A DNA stretch of 64,000 nt from Diploptera punctata (GCA_030220185.1 JASPKZ010005705.1:1413501-1477500); one strand, 5' to 3'; positions 41,656-53,106 are shown, numbered from the stretch's first letter. Program-made: numbers and translations. The notes: generated from the sequence alone by a model not told the origin.

Positions 41656-42145
41656 TACATACTAGAGGTCCCGGCCACGCGTTGCTGTTGCCAAGATATA
41701 CGTTAAAAATTTTAATAAAGTTGCTGTCTTTCAGCCAGATTATTTAAAACTAATAGGGTAAGTCCGGGATAGATGGCCATACTTTTTTTAATGTTTCAGA
41801 ATATCGAAGATTTGCAGGATAATTACGTGAACAAAAGTTTAATGGGGTTACTGAAGGTAAATCTACATAATTCCTTGTGTTTATGATAAAATATTGTCAT
41901 TCAAAGTAATAAACCCAACTTATTGAAAAACAATACACTGGCCATCTCTCCCTAGTTGACAGGGGGAGATGGCCATAGGGTAGAGAGTGTTGATTACTCA
42001 GTTTTGAAGTCATTAAATACACTCAAAAGTTATTAAAATATATCTATTTGTTTATTGCATTTACATTTACATATAAAATTAAAATAAACTAATTGTTTCA
42101 TAAAATTTAAAACTTTTCTTGCATTAAAATACAAATAAAATATCA

Positions 42146-42825
42146 TCAATCATTTTCGGAGAAAATGTTTCCAAAAACAAGTGAATTATTTAAGTTTTTC
42201 CTAGTTATCACTTTTCCACAAGGCAAACAAACACCAATAAAATTAGTGCACGTTTCATGGAGCCACCTTTGACAACAGATACACTGAATCCAGTCAACTG
42301 CCTTCTTTGTATTGTCGTAGTGTTCGCCACAACCAACACATTCATTGGTGAGATCAACAAATTTATCATTGCTGGACTCGTCGTTAATTACGATTCTTTC
42401 TTCAGAGCTGGAGCTGCTGCTAGAAATTGGTCGTTTTCTAAGAAATGTTAGCTTCGAAACATGCTTACTGCCAATTTTGAAGATTTAAACCTCACTTTTT
42501 CTATGTTCTCGGGGGAAGTCAAGAGAGTAGCGTGAAGCTTTGGCCTTTTGCTTGCTGGCAATTTGCTTAAGGATGGTGTTGGTGACATCGTCTCCAGAAT
42601 TTTCGTAGGAGTGTATTCCACCTTAGATTTGGAAGTGCTCGGTTGTGGCTCAAGATTTCCAGGGGTAGCAGAATTAGAATCCTCAGAATTATTTCCGTTC
42701 GTGTCCTGACATTGATCATCCTGTTTTCTCCCTGCCTTTGTAGATTCACTTGCAGTTGAATTGAGGAATGCATAGTCAGGAATGGCATCGGGATTGAAAG
42801 GGATATACCAGTATATATCAAGCAA
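42146..42825 (-). pseudogene. Tigger-like transposase C-terminus with a zinc finger
   Basis: The first part (42448-42825) reads 'YIPFNPDAIPDYAFLNSTAS', a motif near the end of pogo/Tigger DDE transposases, then a Ser/Thr/Pro-rich linker (SDLEPQPSTSKSK-like) and KRPKLHATLLTSPENIEK. After a frame change near 42470 the minus strand continues for about 110 codons to a TGA at 42146: KRPISSSSSSEERIVIND, then CVGCGEHYD, WIQCICCQRWLHETC and CLPCG. The Cys/His spacing resembles the PHD-like finger at the C-terminus of many insect pogo-type transposases. The catalytic DDE core is missing. Confidence 0.8.
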
Positions 42826-43003
42826 CTACCTGAAATAATTCTAAGGAAAAGCCGGGAATCAAAACCAGGATCTTTGGGATGGTAGACTTGCTAAACAGAA
42901 GGCCAACTCCCACTAATATACAAATTAATAAAATTAAACTAACAATAAATACTATAACACTATACCGCTGAGGCAATAAACAAAAATTAAAAAAAAGAAT
43001 CAA
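42818..43003 (-). other. Hydrophobic open stretch inside the Tigger-like element
   Basis: A 61-codon frame rich in Ile, Leu and Val lies just upstream of the transposase remnant. It does not match the expected DDE sequence and is probably chance in AT-rich DNA. Confidence 0.2.
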
Positions 43004-43974
43004 CGAAAATGCGTCTTAAACAGTTGGCCAACTCTCCCTAAGAGTAGGTGGCCATCTCCCCCATGTTTAAGGGTTAGATGGCCATAGTGCGGAAAAAAAT
43101 CAGGAGATGATTAAATAAGAAATATTAACTTTATATTAATCACAGAAGAGCCACTTAACTCGTACAATAAGCTGCTGAGAATTATTTTGCAGGAACGTCG
43201 CACTTATGTTCACTTCTCTTGACGGTCACAAAATATCTGAGCAGTTACAAAACAATAATTACGAAAAAGTTGCCGACTTGTAACACGAAACTGCCACACG
43301 TGTTCAACAATCGGTTACTAGAGTCAAAAGCATACCGCCTACCGAGTTGCTTTCACATCCGGTCATTCCAACATAAAATAGAAGCTATGGGCATCACACC
43401 CGTATGGCCATCTCACCCGGAACTACCCTACTTACACACGAAATTAATAATATTGAAAATAAAATAAACACTGAACACACGTAAATTATGAAATAATCAA
43501 ATTCGCGGTTGCAACAAAAAGCACAGTTATCTGTATCTCTCTTTGTTAAATAATAAACCAATTACCTTACCAAATTACCTTACACCGTCATCTGTTAGAA
43601 TCGTATGGAACTCACTGATAATTACACTGTCATCTGTTAGAATCGTATGGAATTCACATATAATTATAACTCTTTGTTAAATAATAAACAAATAATTTGC
43701 AATAAAAAAATAATGCAGTTATAAACTAACCTAAGTCTCAAGTTGGATCAAACTGCACACAGTATGCAAAATTTTATTAAAATCGGTTCAGTAGTTTAGG
43801 ATTCCATCGCGGACAAACAACGTGACACGAAATTTTTATATATTAAGATATATATATATATATATATATATATTATTTGCATTTCATTACGAACAGAATA
43901 TATGTTCTATGGTGTCTCACCTGTAAATTCTGTTATTATCACCATATCCTCAATGGCTAATGTAGGACATTTTT

Positions 43975-44505
43975 CACTTAATTGTTTGAAAATATTATCG
44001 ATAATTTGTTTCTCTCCACTTTTTAATTGTCTCTCTTTCATTTCCCATTCGCGCCATATATCCTGCCCCTCATAGTCTACGAGACTTTTTTTGTTAGGAA
44101 TATTCCTCAATACAGTGTTTCTCCTTCAACCCAAAGTGATTTGTCGCCAGATGTTCCTGTCTAAAACACTTCTCTCAAATTTCTACTTTCCATACTTCTC
44201 CTCACTCCATCTATCCAACGTTCTCTAAGTCTGCCTCTTCCACTTATTCCATTAGCTTTCCAATCAAGGATTTTCTTTTGGTATTCTTCCATTCTTACGA
44301 GGTGTCCATACCATTTCAAACTTACTGCTAGTTCGTTGTAGGTAATTCCCTCTGGCATTCTTCTCTTTAGGTTTATTAGCATTGCATAATTTTTCAGTAG
44401 AATTAGGAGCTGGCCCATTGCTACAACCCCCAACCTGGAGGATCATGTATTCTACGAGATTCAACTGTTTTATTACATCTGGTTTCCTATAAAGATCACT
44501 ACCCA
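43975..44505 (-). mobile_element. LINE C-terminal fragments
   Basis: The minus strand reads 'DLYRKPDVIKQLNLVEYMILQ', 'VSLKWYGHLVRMEEYQKKIL' and 'GRGRLRERWIDGVRRSMESR'. The left part (43990-44090) has CATATATCCTGCCCCTC and AGTCTACGAGACTT, reminiscent of LINE-A. It is probably two families joined. Confidence 0.65.
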
Positions 44506-44534
44506 AACTGATTTGAATTAATCTAAAACTACAG

Positions 44535-44770
44535 AGCGTGTTGACTCAAGCTGTAGTGATTGAGACTCGTATTCGGAAGTTCCCGAGTTCAAATTCCGGT
44601 GCCGACCAATCTGATTAGAGTTTTTTCTGGTTTTCTTAGCTGTCAAGGCAAATTAAGGGTTCGAATTTCATTTCCAGGACCCATTTAATTACATTCGTCC
44701 TTAATTAATAATACGACTGTCGTTAAAAACAGACGCAATTGAACTTAGGTGTTAAATCGTCTACATACAG
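44535..44770 (+). mobile_element. SINE6, tRNA-derived SINE
   Basis: The head has AGCTGTAGTGATTGAGACTC (A-box-like) and GAGTTCAAATTCCGG (B box). The body has TTTTCTTAGCTGTCAAGGC, GGTTCGAATTTCATTTCC and ACGACTGTCGTTAAAAACAG, with an AAATAAAG tail. It is the only copy in the window. Confidence 0.6.
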
Positions 44771-46169
44771 AAATTAAATAAAGTAATCTAACACAAACTT
44801 TTGCAAACTTAAGGAATATTTTTTTCTGAAAGTAAATTTAAAATTCGGTTTGAAATAGTCCAAATAAAAGACTGTGATTCGTATTCATATAATATATTTA
44901 GAGTAACTGGGGGACCTGAATTGAAAAACATGTTATGTACATTTTCAAAATTTTCAGGAGAAGCATAAAACTGTTTAATCTAGTTGTTATTTGAGTTTTT
45001 GATTCTGAATTTTTTGTCATGTAAGACATACTAAAAGGTATATTTTTTTAAGATAAAAAGGAAAAACCAGGCCGTTGTTTTGTTCTTCAAAGTCAAATTT
45101 TAAAAACAATTTAGCAGCAGAATTATGGAAAAATTACAAAATGTAATAAATAATTACGTGTAAATTGGATTTGGCATATTGGAAAAAGAACACAATTACA
45201 AATGTGCACTTGTTAACAAATGTTTAACAATAAGTCACTTTCTGATTAATTTTAATAATGAATTCTAAATCATACCAATTCCATGGACATAGTATGAATT
45301 GAAGTTTAGAATTGAAGTATGTTTTATTGTGCCCTAAATATGGGAAATACGAGTATTAAGAGAATTTTTGTCATTTAGGACCATAGCCTGAGACATTACC
45401 ATAGCTATGTTGTGTCTTAACTCAATTTATCATATTTTGGAGTTAGCATGTTTTCGAATGCAGGTCCCCAACTAGAGTGTTATAGTTTTTATCAGACTTT
45501 GGTATGACAAGAAGTACTGTAACGCATACGTTTCCGGAGTCGAGCCTAAGTTTAATATTTAACAAATTTTCAAATTATGGATGATTCAAATCATTAGTTA
45601 TTCTTAAGGGATTAAGAACCAATTAATAGTAATTGAAAGATAAATTTGGAAGAAAATGCAATGCTTAGTAACAAGTTCACGGAGATTGGAGAATGAGAAC
45701 AAATAGAAAACTTCTAAATTTAATCAAAGAATTTGATTTGTCAGGCAAATAAAATCATAAATGTTCAAATGGTTGTAACTTATAATAGTAAAAACAGTTC
45801 ACGGAGATTGGAGAATGAAAACAACTAGAGAACATATAAACTTAATCAAAGGAGTTAATGTAACTTACAAAAATTGCAAATGTTGAAATGGTTGTAACTT
45901 ATAATAAGTTTCAAATTCGATACGAAAAAATGTAAGAGAAAACATAAAAGTATATGGAAGGAAGATGTTCTTGAGGAAACAAGAATAATTAGGATTGCAA
46001 AATTATGAGCTTCTTATCAAAACGTTTATTGTCCATTTTCATAAATTTATGGGAAGTAATCTAAGGTCGCTATTTTGCTTAAACCGAGAATCAGTTTGAT
46101 CACAATAGCCTCTTTTAACGCAATTTTTCATTGATTTAGAGGATTTTTTCTGAAGCCGAACATATATAG
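44771..46169. other. No gene recognised; contains a tandem duplication
   Basis: AT-rich, non-coding. Two adjacent units (about 45672-45795 and 45796-45910) share GTTCACGGAGATTGGAGAATG, AACAA.TAGA, ATTTAATCAAAG.A and AAATGGTTGTAACTTATAATA. The rest is unremarkable. Confidence 0.5.
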
Positions 46170-46562
46170 TGTATCGGCCACGGTGGACTATGGTTATACT
46201 CCGTGCCTCTGGTCCCGAGGGTCGCGGATTCAAGGCCGGCCGCAGTCGATGGATTTTTTAAGATGGAAAATCCAAGGAACAAGTACTCCGGGATGGACTT
46301 TAAACCGTGAGTCCCGAGTCCGAAGATTTTTCAGGCTCGTAAAAGATCCTTAAGTCTAAACATAAAGATCTCTAATCAAAATTTACCTACTTCATCATCC
46401 TAGTAATATCTTAGTTGCCTGCTAGATGTCTCATTGGCTTGATATGAATACCGTATACCATTCATGACATCTATGGACAAATAAGCGTAACTAAATTAAC
46501 TAGGCCTAGTAACTCCTAACAAAGGAGAGTTTAAGGCTCAACGTTGGGTTACGACATTGTAG
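46170..46562 (+). mobile_element. SINE1 copy
   Basis: A-box region GTATCGGCCACGGTGGACTA, CTCCGTGCCTCTGGTCCCGA, GGTCGCGGATTCAAGG (B box eroded), GGAAAATCCAAGGAACAAG, CTTTAAACCGTGAGTCCCGA, AGGCTCGTAAAAGATCC, then the 3' part TAGATGTCTCATTGGCTTG, ATTCATGACATCTATGG and AACTCCTAACAAAGGAG. It is full length. Confidence 0.85.
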
Positions 46563-46564
46563 AG

Positions 46565-47274
46565 ATCTTAGAACAATCTACAAACACAAGAAGTCAGTTT
46601 ATGTACAAGGTGGTCAAAATACTTTTTAAGAATGAACTCTTCAATTGTAAAAGTAACAGGAATGTATGCAATTTTCTTGACGAGAATGCTTAGATACACT
46701 CCAGGCTTCTGGAAAAAAACATAAAGAAGAAGAGGAAGAAGAAAAATGATTAAATTGTAGGTAAAGATAAAGAATTCAATGCCAAGAATTCAATATAGAA
46801 CCACAATAACTCAAGCATTAAGAGTCCCAATTATTCACAGTCACTGGTCTCTAGGATGTACGAGTGGATAGACAAAAATTTAAAATACACGTAGGCTCGA
46901 CAGATAAAGAAAACAGACGCTTTTCAAAGAACTTCATCTGAAAAATATTCTTCTATCCCTGAGAACAATGTTACAAATACGATTTTGATGTCTGAAAGAA
47001 TTCTTACACGAAGTTTTCTTATTCAAGCAGAAAGAAACGTTCAGTCTTGCCAACTGATTGGCGCCAGATGTAATATCCCTCCTTAACTCCTGTCATCTGT
47101 CCAAAAATTACTGGGGTCATAGAGAAACGAAACAGCTTAATTTCCTTCATAAACTCATATTCAATTCACATGATATAATATTTATTTTTAGTTCAATGTT
47201 ATTTACAGTCGCTTTAACATGTAGTTCATCATATCTAGGATTTTTAGGTGTAACTTTTATATTCTTTGTTTCTC
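46565..47274. other. No gene recognised
   Basis: AT-rich sequence with no assignable feature. Confidence 0.35.
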
Positions 47275-47400
47275 ATATCATCATCTTCAAGGTATGGGCC
47301 GATTAGCTCGTTCCACTCCCCGCTACACAATATGCTATAGCGTCGTTTCGGTCTTCCTACATTTCTTAGGCCTTCAGGCCTATAATAAAATATATGTTTT
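47275..47400 (-). mobile_element. LINE 3' tip
   Basis: The minus strand 'NVGRPKRRYSIL'-like peptide, the block GAACGAGCTAATCGGCCC and a GATGATGAT tail identify a LINE terminus. Confidence 0.5.
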
Positions 47401-47409
47401 GATAAACGA

Positions 47410-47970
47410 TTAAAGCAATGTAATTATAGACCAAGTTCAGAATTTTAATTATTTGGGATGTAATTTAGGCAATGACAGAAATTTAGATAAACACACTAAA
47501 ATATACGATTCAATTATCTATGTGGCACAATTAAACCACTTTATTGAATAAGACTAGAAAATAAACTATTTTGAAGTTTTACAAAGTATTTGCAATCCCA
47601 TCTCTTATCTATGGTTGTGAAACCTGGACATTAACAAAGGCAGATAGTAAACAAATAGAGGCTGCTGAAATGAAGATGTTGAGAGCAATAGCAGGATACC
47701 AAAGGACCGATAAAAAGAAAAACGAAGATATAAGAACAGAACTTAATATATTTAATCTCTGTGAAAGAATAAAATATTAACAAAATGCTTATCTTCAGAA
47801 CGTATTATGAATGAATGAACAGCTCATACCAAGAAGAATATATAATTATAAACCAAAAGGGAGAAGAATGTTGGGAAGACCATTGAAGAGATGGAAGGAC
47901 CAATTCGACCTATAATGAGATCGGAACAAGCCATTGGGCTTAATCCTTGTTGTTGATGATGATTATGATA
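47410..47970 (+). mobile_element. LINE 3' end
   Basis: 'QVQNFNYLGCNLGNDRNLDKH' with frame breaks, then an open stretch (47571-47780): MKFYKVFAIPSLIYGCETWT, 'AAEMKMLRAIAGYQRTDKKK' and 'NEDIRTELNIFNLCERI'. It then reads 'KGRRMLGRPLKRWKDQFDL' and a GTTGTTGATGATGATTATG tail. It is the same family as 28740-29105. Confidence 0.85.
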
Positions 47971-48029
47971 AACGATTATACGACATTCTTTATACATATT
48001 CAAACAATTCAAATTTATTTCTGTATATT

Positions 48030-48450
48030 CTCTCGTTTATGTTACATACTTGTAATTCATCTCTGATATCTTGACTTCTCTTTTGATCTCTTAAAGACAC
48101 ACCTGCAACGGATCTTAGAAATCTCATTTCTATTGTCTCAATTTTATGTTAATCAGAGATCGTTAGAGGCTAAGTATCAGATCCATGTGTTAACGTTGGA
48201 ACGGCTACTGGTTTGTAAAATTTCAATTGAGTTTCCCTTGTGGTCTTATTTCTCAAATATCTTCTTATTGAACCATATATCTGTTGAAATTTCCCCAATT
48301 TCTTCTCCATATACAAATTTTCATCCCAGATAATTAAAACAAGTTACTTGTTCAATGATGTTTGCTCCAATTACAATGTTCATTTTTTTATGCTGAGTTC
48401 CAATAAATACCATAACATTTATTTTCTCTGTTGATATCTCACAAAATATA
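48030..48450 (-). mobile_element. LINE reverse transcriptase C-terminal fragment
   Basis: The minus strand encodes, with stops, 'EISTEKINVMVFIGTQHKK', 'NIVIGANIIEQVTCFNYLG' and 'RNEISKIRCRCVFKRSKEK'. The 'FNYLG' block is typical of the region after the YADD box. Confidence 0.65.
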
Positions 48451-48682
48451 ATCTTCTATTAGCTCATATGGTTTCTAACATTAATAGATTTCCAATTTTT
48501 AATTATACTGTGAAATTGTGAATATGATCAAATGAATCTTGATAATGATATTCGAACCCAAGAACAGTGAAAACTCGGGAGACTTGAAAATAAACTACGG
48601 ATACTGGACAACTATAAATTTAATTTCTGTGAAAATTAATAAATATTGTCAAATTTGCATGCATATATTCAAGAAACACAAT

Positions 48683-49290
48683 ACTTACTTACTCACTGGC
48701 ACTATCGAACCCGTAGGTTCATGGCCGCGCGGACATAAGCCTCCATATATCCCTATCCTGAGCTAATGCTTTTCAATCATTCCCTGTATAATCTACTTCC
48801 CTAAAATCATAGTTAATGTTATTCTCCCACCTCATTCTTGGTCTACCAACTGGGCGTTTTCCCTCTGGCTTTCCTACAAGCAGCTTCCATGCAAGTTTTT
48901 CATTCCCCATACGTGCAACATGTCCTGCCCATCGCAGTCTAAGAGACTTAACTGTTCTTATTATATCTGGCTCCATATAAAGACCATGTAGTTCATTGTT
49001 ATGTAGTCTTCTCCATTCACCTGTCCACCTCTCTTTGGTCCAAAAATGTTCCTAAGTACTTTATTCTCAAATACTTGTAATCTCCTTTCCTCCCTTAAAG
49101 TAAGAGTCCATGTTTCGCACCCATATATTATAAGTGGTAGAATAATAGTTTTATATGTTTTCAGTTTAACGTTTTTTGAAAGGAGTTGGGACATCAAGAG
49201 TCTCTGCAATGCATAATAGCACGCATTTCCAGAATTGAGCCTATGTTTAATTTCTTTGTGCATCTCATCCCTATTTGTGATTATTTCAAA
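48683..49290 (-). mobile_element. LINE-A copy, 5'-truncated
   Basis: It starts at two ACTT repeats and CACTGGCACTATCGAACCCG. Two open stretches, 48773-48976 and 48961-49299, encode 'DIIRTVKSLRLRWAGHVARM' plus 'GKPEGKRPVGRPRMRWENNI', and 'HRLNSGNACYYALQRLLMS' plus 'IIYGCETWTLTLREERR'. One frameshift separates them. The 5' end is truncated near 49290 (GTGATTATTTC). Confidence 0.88.
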
Positions 49291-49429
49291 GAAATACAAT
49301 AATTTATTATAATTATATTTTAAACACCTTCATTTACAGTACGCACATTAAATTATTTCATAAAATAGTCGATAATTTTCGCCGTCTTCCCCATTTTGGA
49401 TGATGTATAAAATTTATAATCCTTCTGTC

Positions 49430-49770
49430 CGATTCCCCCGATTGTCGTGGGTTCAAACCCGGCCGGAGTCGATCGATTGTTTTGGATAGAAAAATTCAAG
49501 GGACAAATCCTCAGGGAGGGAACTTTGCCCGTGGTTCCCGAGTCAGAAGATTTTCGGGTTCGTAAAAGAAATTCAATCCTAATTAGAGCAAAATATAATC
49601 GGTCTTTCCATCCAAGAAATACATTAGTTACTCACTAGATGTATGTTTGAGGCGATGGCCTAACTACATGTCACTCGCTGACATCTGTAGGAAAGCAGTG
49701 TATTGGTATCTAAATTAGCTTTACGTATTCCCAAAAGGGAGCATCCTTCTCTCATGTGGGGGATGTACGG
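49430..49770 (+). mobile_element. SINE1 copy, head truncated
   Basis: It begins near the B box (GTGGGTTCAAACCCGGCCGG) and continues AAAAATTCAAGGGACAAATC, a CCCGTGGTTCCCGAGTC block, TTCGGGTTCGTAAAAGAA, and a 3' part TCACTAGATG, CATGTCACTCGCTGACATC and GGGAGCATCC. The A box is missing. Confidence 0.78.
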
Positions 49771-49902
49771 GTATAGATAGATACATAGTTATAATTTTAG
49801 AAGTAAACAACTAAGGGAAATCAATATAAATTATACATAATCATATCATACAAAATCATCAAATTATAAGCCTACGTAAACGAGTAAACGTTTCAAAAGT
49901 AT

Positions 49903-50512
49903 TTTTGCGCGATAGTTCGTTTTCTCCTACTTACAGCAATGGCGACCATGATTGAAAGGTCAAACTTCCTACATTTCCGGGTTGCCAACCTAAATAACTA
50001 TAGTGTAATAAAATAACTATACTGTAATATTACATATTACAAAACGCGTGTGGGAAGAAAAAAAGCCACTGCCCGCTATGTATACTATATACAAACTGCA
50101 TAAAAAAAAGATATCCAAAAGGTAGTGTTAATACACATTATACGAAACCAATCACTGCATTTTAAATTAACTTTATTTGAAACAATATAAAACAGTAAAT
50201 ACGTACTTGCCGCCATATTATCACTAATATTGTCTCACGCCCTCCTGTAGTTTCAACTAATAAACATTGCCCACACTTTTGACGTTAGTCGATTGTTTAT
50301 AATGAACGCAATATTTCCAACAAATATGTTATTATTTTACTATTATTTATTATTTTTAAAACACCATCGCGCAAAAAATAATGTACAACGCACGTTTGTG
50401 AAGTGTTTTACAGAATCTCTGAAATTAAAAACCTGGCTATCGCTCGGTTTTTTAAACATTTTCCTCCATTCTGTAAAATCACTTTTCAACCTCGCATCGT
50501 AATATACTATTT
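49903..50512 (+). repeat. P-family repeat, copy 5
   Basis: From TTTTTGCGCGATAGTTCG to CCTCGCATCGTAATATAC, including AGCAATGGCGACC, CCGGGTTGCC, a short internal duplication of the ATAACTATA..GTAATA block (50000-50030), and the palindrome region AAAAACCTGGCTATCGCTCGG. Confidence 0.88.
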
Positions 50513-50514
50513 TT

Positions 50515-51070
50515 TTAATTATGATAATATTTACATTTAATTTGGTCAATTGGACAGCGTTGTGTTTTAACCGCCTATGCGCCCTTATGCAAGTTTCAAG
50601 GGAAAAAATGTTAATCTTCACAATGTATTGTAGCGCCAAACTAACAATACTTGATATTGCAAGTTATTTTCTTTGATTGACAGTTATGCATCAACAATAT
50701 AAGAGCGGGAACATTTGATGCTTAGCTGCATGATGCTAAATTTAGATTAGCATTTTTGAATATTTTGTTTCATATCCGTTCGTCGCTACACATGGAATCT
50801 CTAAGAGGACTGATGATGTTTAGTTTTATTCTTTAATAATAAGGCTACATTTAAAGATTTGGCGCTAAAAGTGTGCGTACACTTAGGCCTATATCATGAG
50901 CAAGTTCAACAAATGGCATAAAAGTGTCAAATTAAAAAACGACGTTTAGTCGGTTGATGCATAACATCGTCCATTTGTCAATGGTTCCTGGATCAGTTTT
51001 TTTAAATTATTTCCATGTTACAAGTAATATTGCAATGCGTGATTACAACACATTCCTAACAATGAGGTTA
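50515..51070. other. No gene recognised
   Basis: AT-rich sequence with no assignable feature. Confidence 0.35.
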
Positions 51071-51074
51071 TGGA

Positions 51075-51750
51075 ATAAATAATCTTCTTCTTCTGCTTCA
51101 TGAAATTAGGCATTTTGACCTGTTTTTTTACACCAAGTGGGATTTAATGAATCTTCGCATGTGGCAAATGAGCGTCCAACACTTTTATGTCCTATTGGTT
51201 TATACTTGGGTAATGACCAAAAAATTACAAAGTAGAATACAAAGCGTAGAAATGAACTTCCATAGAAGAACAAAAGGCTGCACAAGAATAGATCGGATAA
51301 AGAATGAAGACATAAGAACAAAGTTAAATATATATCCATTGAATGATAAAATCAAATAATATAGAGAAAAATGGTTTAGACATGTAGAAATAATGAACGT
51401 ATCAAGATTACCAAAATCAGCATTTAAGTACAAGCCCAGAAGTTCAAGAAATGTAGGATGGCCACTGAAAAGATGGATAGAACAACTGTGAGGCGGAACA
51501 GGCATTTTGCCTAGACCGTGAAGTGAAGAAGAAAAAAGTGTATACTTTAATACGTAACAGCTGAGGGATTCTATCTATAGGCATTCTTTGAATGTGTTCA
51601 TACCAGTTGTTTCTCATGTTGCCAATTTTATTTGTTAAATTAAAAATATTTAAGTATTTTCTAATATCTTCATTTATTTTTCTGTACAAAATTGTCACAC
51701 TTGCTATTGGACGTAAAAACTTCATTTCTGTAGTTTCTATTGACTAAATA
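51075..51750 (-). mobile_element. LINE 3' end, split by a nested LINE
   Basis: The minus-strand 3' part (51075-51210) reads 'KYKPIGHKSVGRSFATCEDS' then 'LNPTW'. The upstream part (51538-51750) reads MKFLRPIASVTILYRKINED, 'NIFNLTNKI' and 'NMRNNWYEHIQRMPIDRIPQLL'. Both match the plus-strand copy at 55340-55740 in order, which shows the middle section is an insertion. Confidence 0.82.
51211..51537 (+). mobile_element. LINE 3' fragment nested in the opposite-strand LINE
   Basis: 'TKKLQSRIQSVEMNFHRRTKG', 'NEDIRTKLNIYPLNDKIK', 'KWFRHVEIMNVSRLPKSAF' and 'GWPLKRWIEQL' end at a GAAGAAGAAAA tail. TATACTT on each side (near 51204-51210 and 51540-51546) is a possible short target-site duplication. It is related to the minus-strand insert at 32476-32703. 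Confidence 0.78.
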
Positions 51751-51754
51751 ATAT

Positions 51755-52165
51755 ATTTGTTATTACCAGTGGTGGCGCGCCCCCTACATCATCAATGGTT
51801 CACTGATCCCCAAGAAAAAGTCAGGAAATTTGAATTGGAGATATTTTTATTATTTAGAGTTACTGTTCACCCTTCTTCTCACTCGGTCCCCCTTAAGGCA
51901 CTTTCAGATGCATCTACATGGTTCGGAACAAATGAAAAATACACTAAAATATTGAGCTTAAAAAAAAGCTCGTGTTGGATGTAAACCACGTGTAGGAAGA
52001 AGAAAACAAAGGATCTCCAATAAGATATTTCTTAATTATTTACTTGTCATCAACCAACGGTTTCGTTCAATCTTAACCGTTCAAATTAGCGAACGATTCA
52101 ACTAGGTAAATATAAGTTATGTTACATGCGAGCCATACCAACCCTACCACCATTTAACATAGTGC
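51755..52165. other. No gene recognised
   Basis: AT-rich sequence with one 75-codon open frame (51757-51984) of unknown significance. Confidence 0.35.
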
Positions 52166-52167
52166 AT

Positions 52168-52341
52168 ATCAATATGGTATTTGTTTCCGATCATCAATTC
52201 TATTAGGCATATATAATAAGTGGCCTCAGTTGAATAGCCTTCTACTGAATTTGCCGTCCTGCCGAGGTTGGGGGTTGTATGCGTGTGGGTGTTCGTGTGG
52301 GTGTGTGTGTGTGTGTGTTTGTGTGTGTGTGTATGTGTGTA

Positions 52342-52372
<31 letters not shown>

Positions 52373-52445
52373 TTTGAGTGTTGTGTTTGTTGTTTTTTTG
52401 TGTTGTGTGTGTTTTGTGTGTGTGTGTGTGTGTGTTGTGTGTGTA

Positions 52446-52507
<62 letters not shown>

Positions 52508-52862
52508 GATTTTTGTTTAATCTATTCTGTAGCTAGTTTTTGTTTTATTATTGTACAAAGTGACAGTTTTTTATATCTATACACATCGACTTTTTACGTA
52601 TGAGTGTAGATTTGTATTATTGTGTATGTATTGTAGATATACACTTACATAACATCATTGTTTTTATACTTCTTATGCATTATCGTGTATGTACTGTAGA
52701 CGCAGACTTACATATATTAATTGTTTTTATGTGTTTTCTATTCATGGAAAAAATATGCACGTACGGCCAAACAGGCATGTACGCAATGTAAATGTAAATT
52801 TACGCTTTCTTTCGAAAAAAGGTCAATACATTCTACTACTACAACTACTACTACAGAGTGTA
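52168..52862 (+). repeat. Dispersed repeat S, copy 2
   Basis: The outer parts match 577-1440. The middle is a 230-bp GT-rich tract in place of that copy's SINE and AT tract. It ends with TCAATACATTCTACTACTAC. Confidence 0.7.
52276..52503. repeat. GT-rich microsatellite
   Basis: Long GT runs with short interruptions. The Cys/Val-rich open frames across it are artefacts. Confidence 0.97.
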
Positions 52863-53106
52863 TATGAAAATCAAAGCCATCTAAACCCTCGATGTCAATG
52901 ACAATTATAGTAACATAAGTATGATGCTCATGTTTTTATAAGCGCCATTTTATAAATATTTACGAAATTATTTAGGTTATTGTGGTGACGTCGTATTGTT
53001 ATGAGCGACATCAAATTTTAATAAAAGTTGAAAATCGCCTTTTCCCATTACAAGAATCTTAAAATTTAACTGATCGAAATTCAACCTAATTAAATGTAAA
53101 CGCTAC

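Larger units (their letters stand above)
41756..43428 (-). mobile_element. Tigger/pogo-like transposon inserted into a Helitron
   Basis: The imperfect TIRs read GGGTAAGTCCGGGATAGATG (left) and GGGTAGTTCCGGGTGAGATG (right, as complement). TA is duplicated at 41754-41755 and 43429-43430. The interior carries a transposase C-terminus on the minus strand. Subterminal copies of GATGGCCAT or its complement lie on each side. Most of the transposase is gone, so this 1,673-bp copy is a deletion derivative. Confidence 0.85.
41662..43848 (-). mobile_element. Helitron (non-autonomous), interrupted by a Tigger-like element
   Basis: On the minus strand the 5' end is TCTTAATATATAAAAATT, preceded by A (43849), and the 3' end is CGGGACCTCTAG followed by T (41661), as expected for insertion between A and T. 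The internal blocks match the Helitron at 57925-58899: TTGTTTGTCCGCGATG, CTAAACTACTGAACCG and TAACAAAGAG, and across the insertion CGTGTGTA joins TTAGTTTTAA and AATCTGGCTG. Removing the insert leaves about 512 bp. No Rep/helicase coding remains. Confidence 0.82.

Noticed and set aside
42440..42480. A 35-bp intron joining the two frames of the Tigger-like C-terminus
   Set aside because: GTAAGC and TTTCTTAG are present, but the gap is shorter than normal insect introns; a frameshift is simpler.
42818..43003. A membrane protein gene within the Tigger-like element
   Set aside because: It is a short hydrophobic frame in AT-rich DNA with no start context or homologue recognised.
52230..52603. Cys/Val-rich frames of 96 and 111 codons
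   Set aside because: They are translations of a GT microsatellite.
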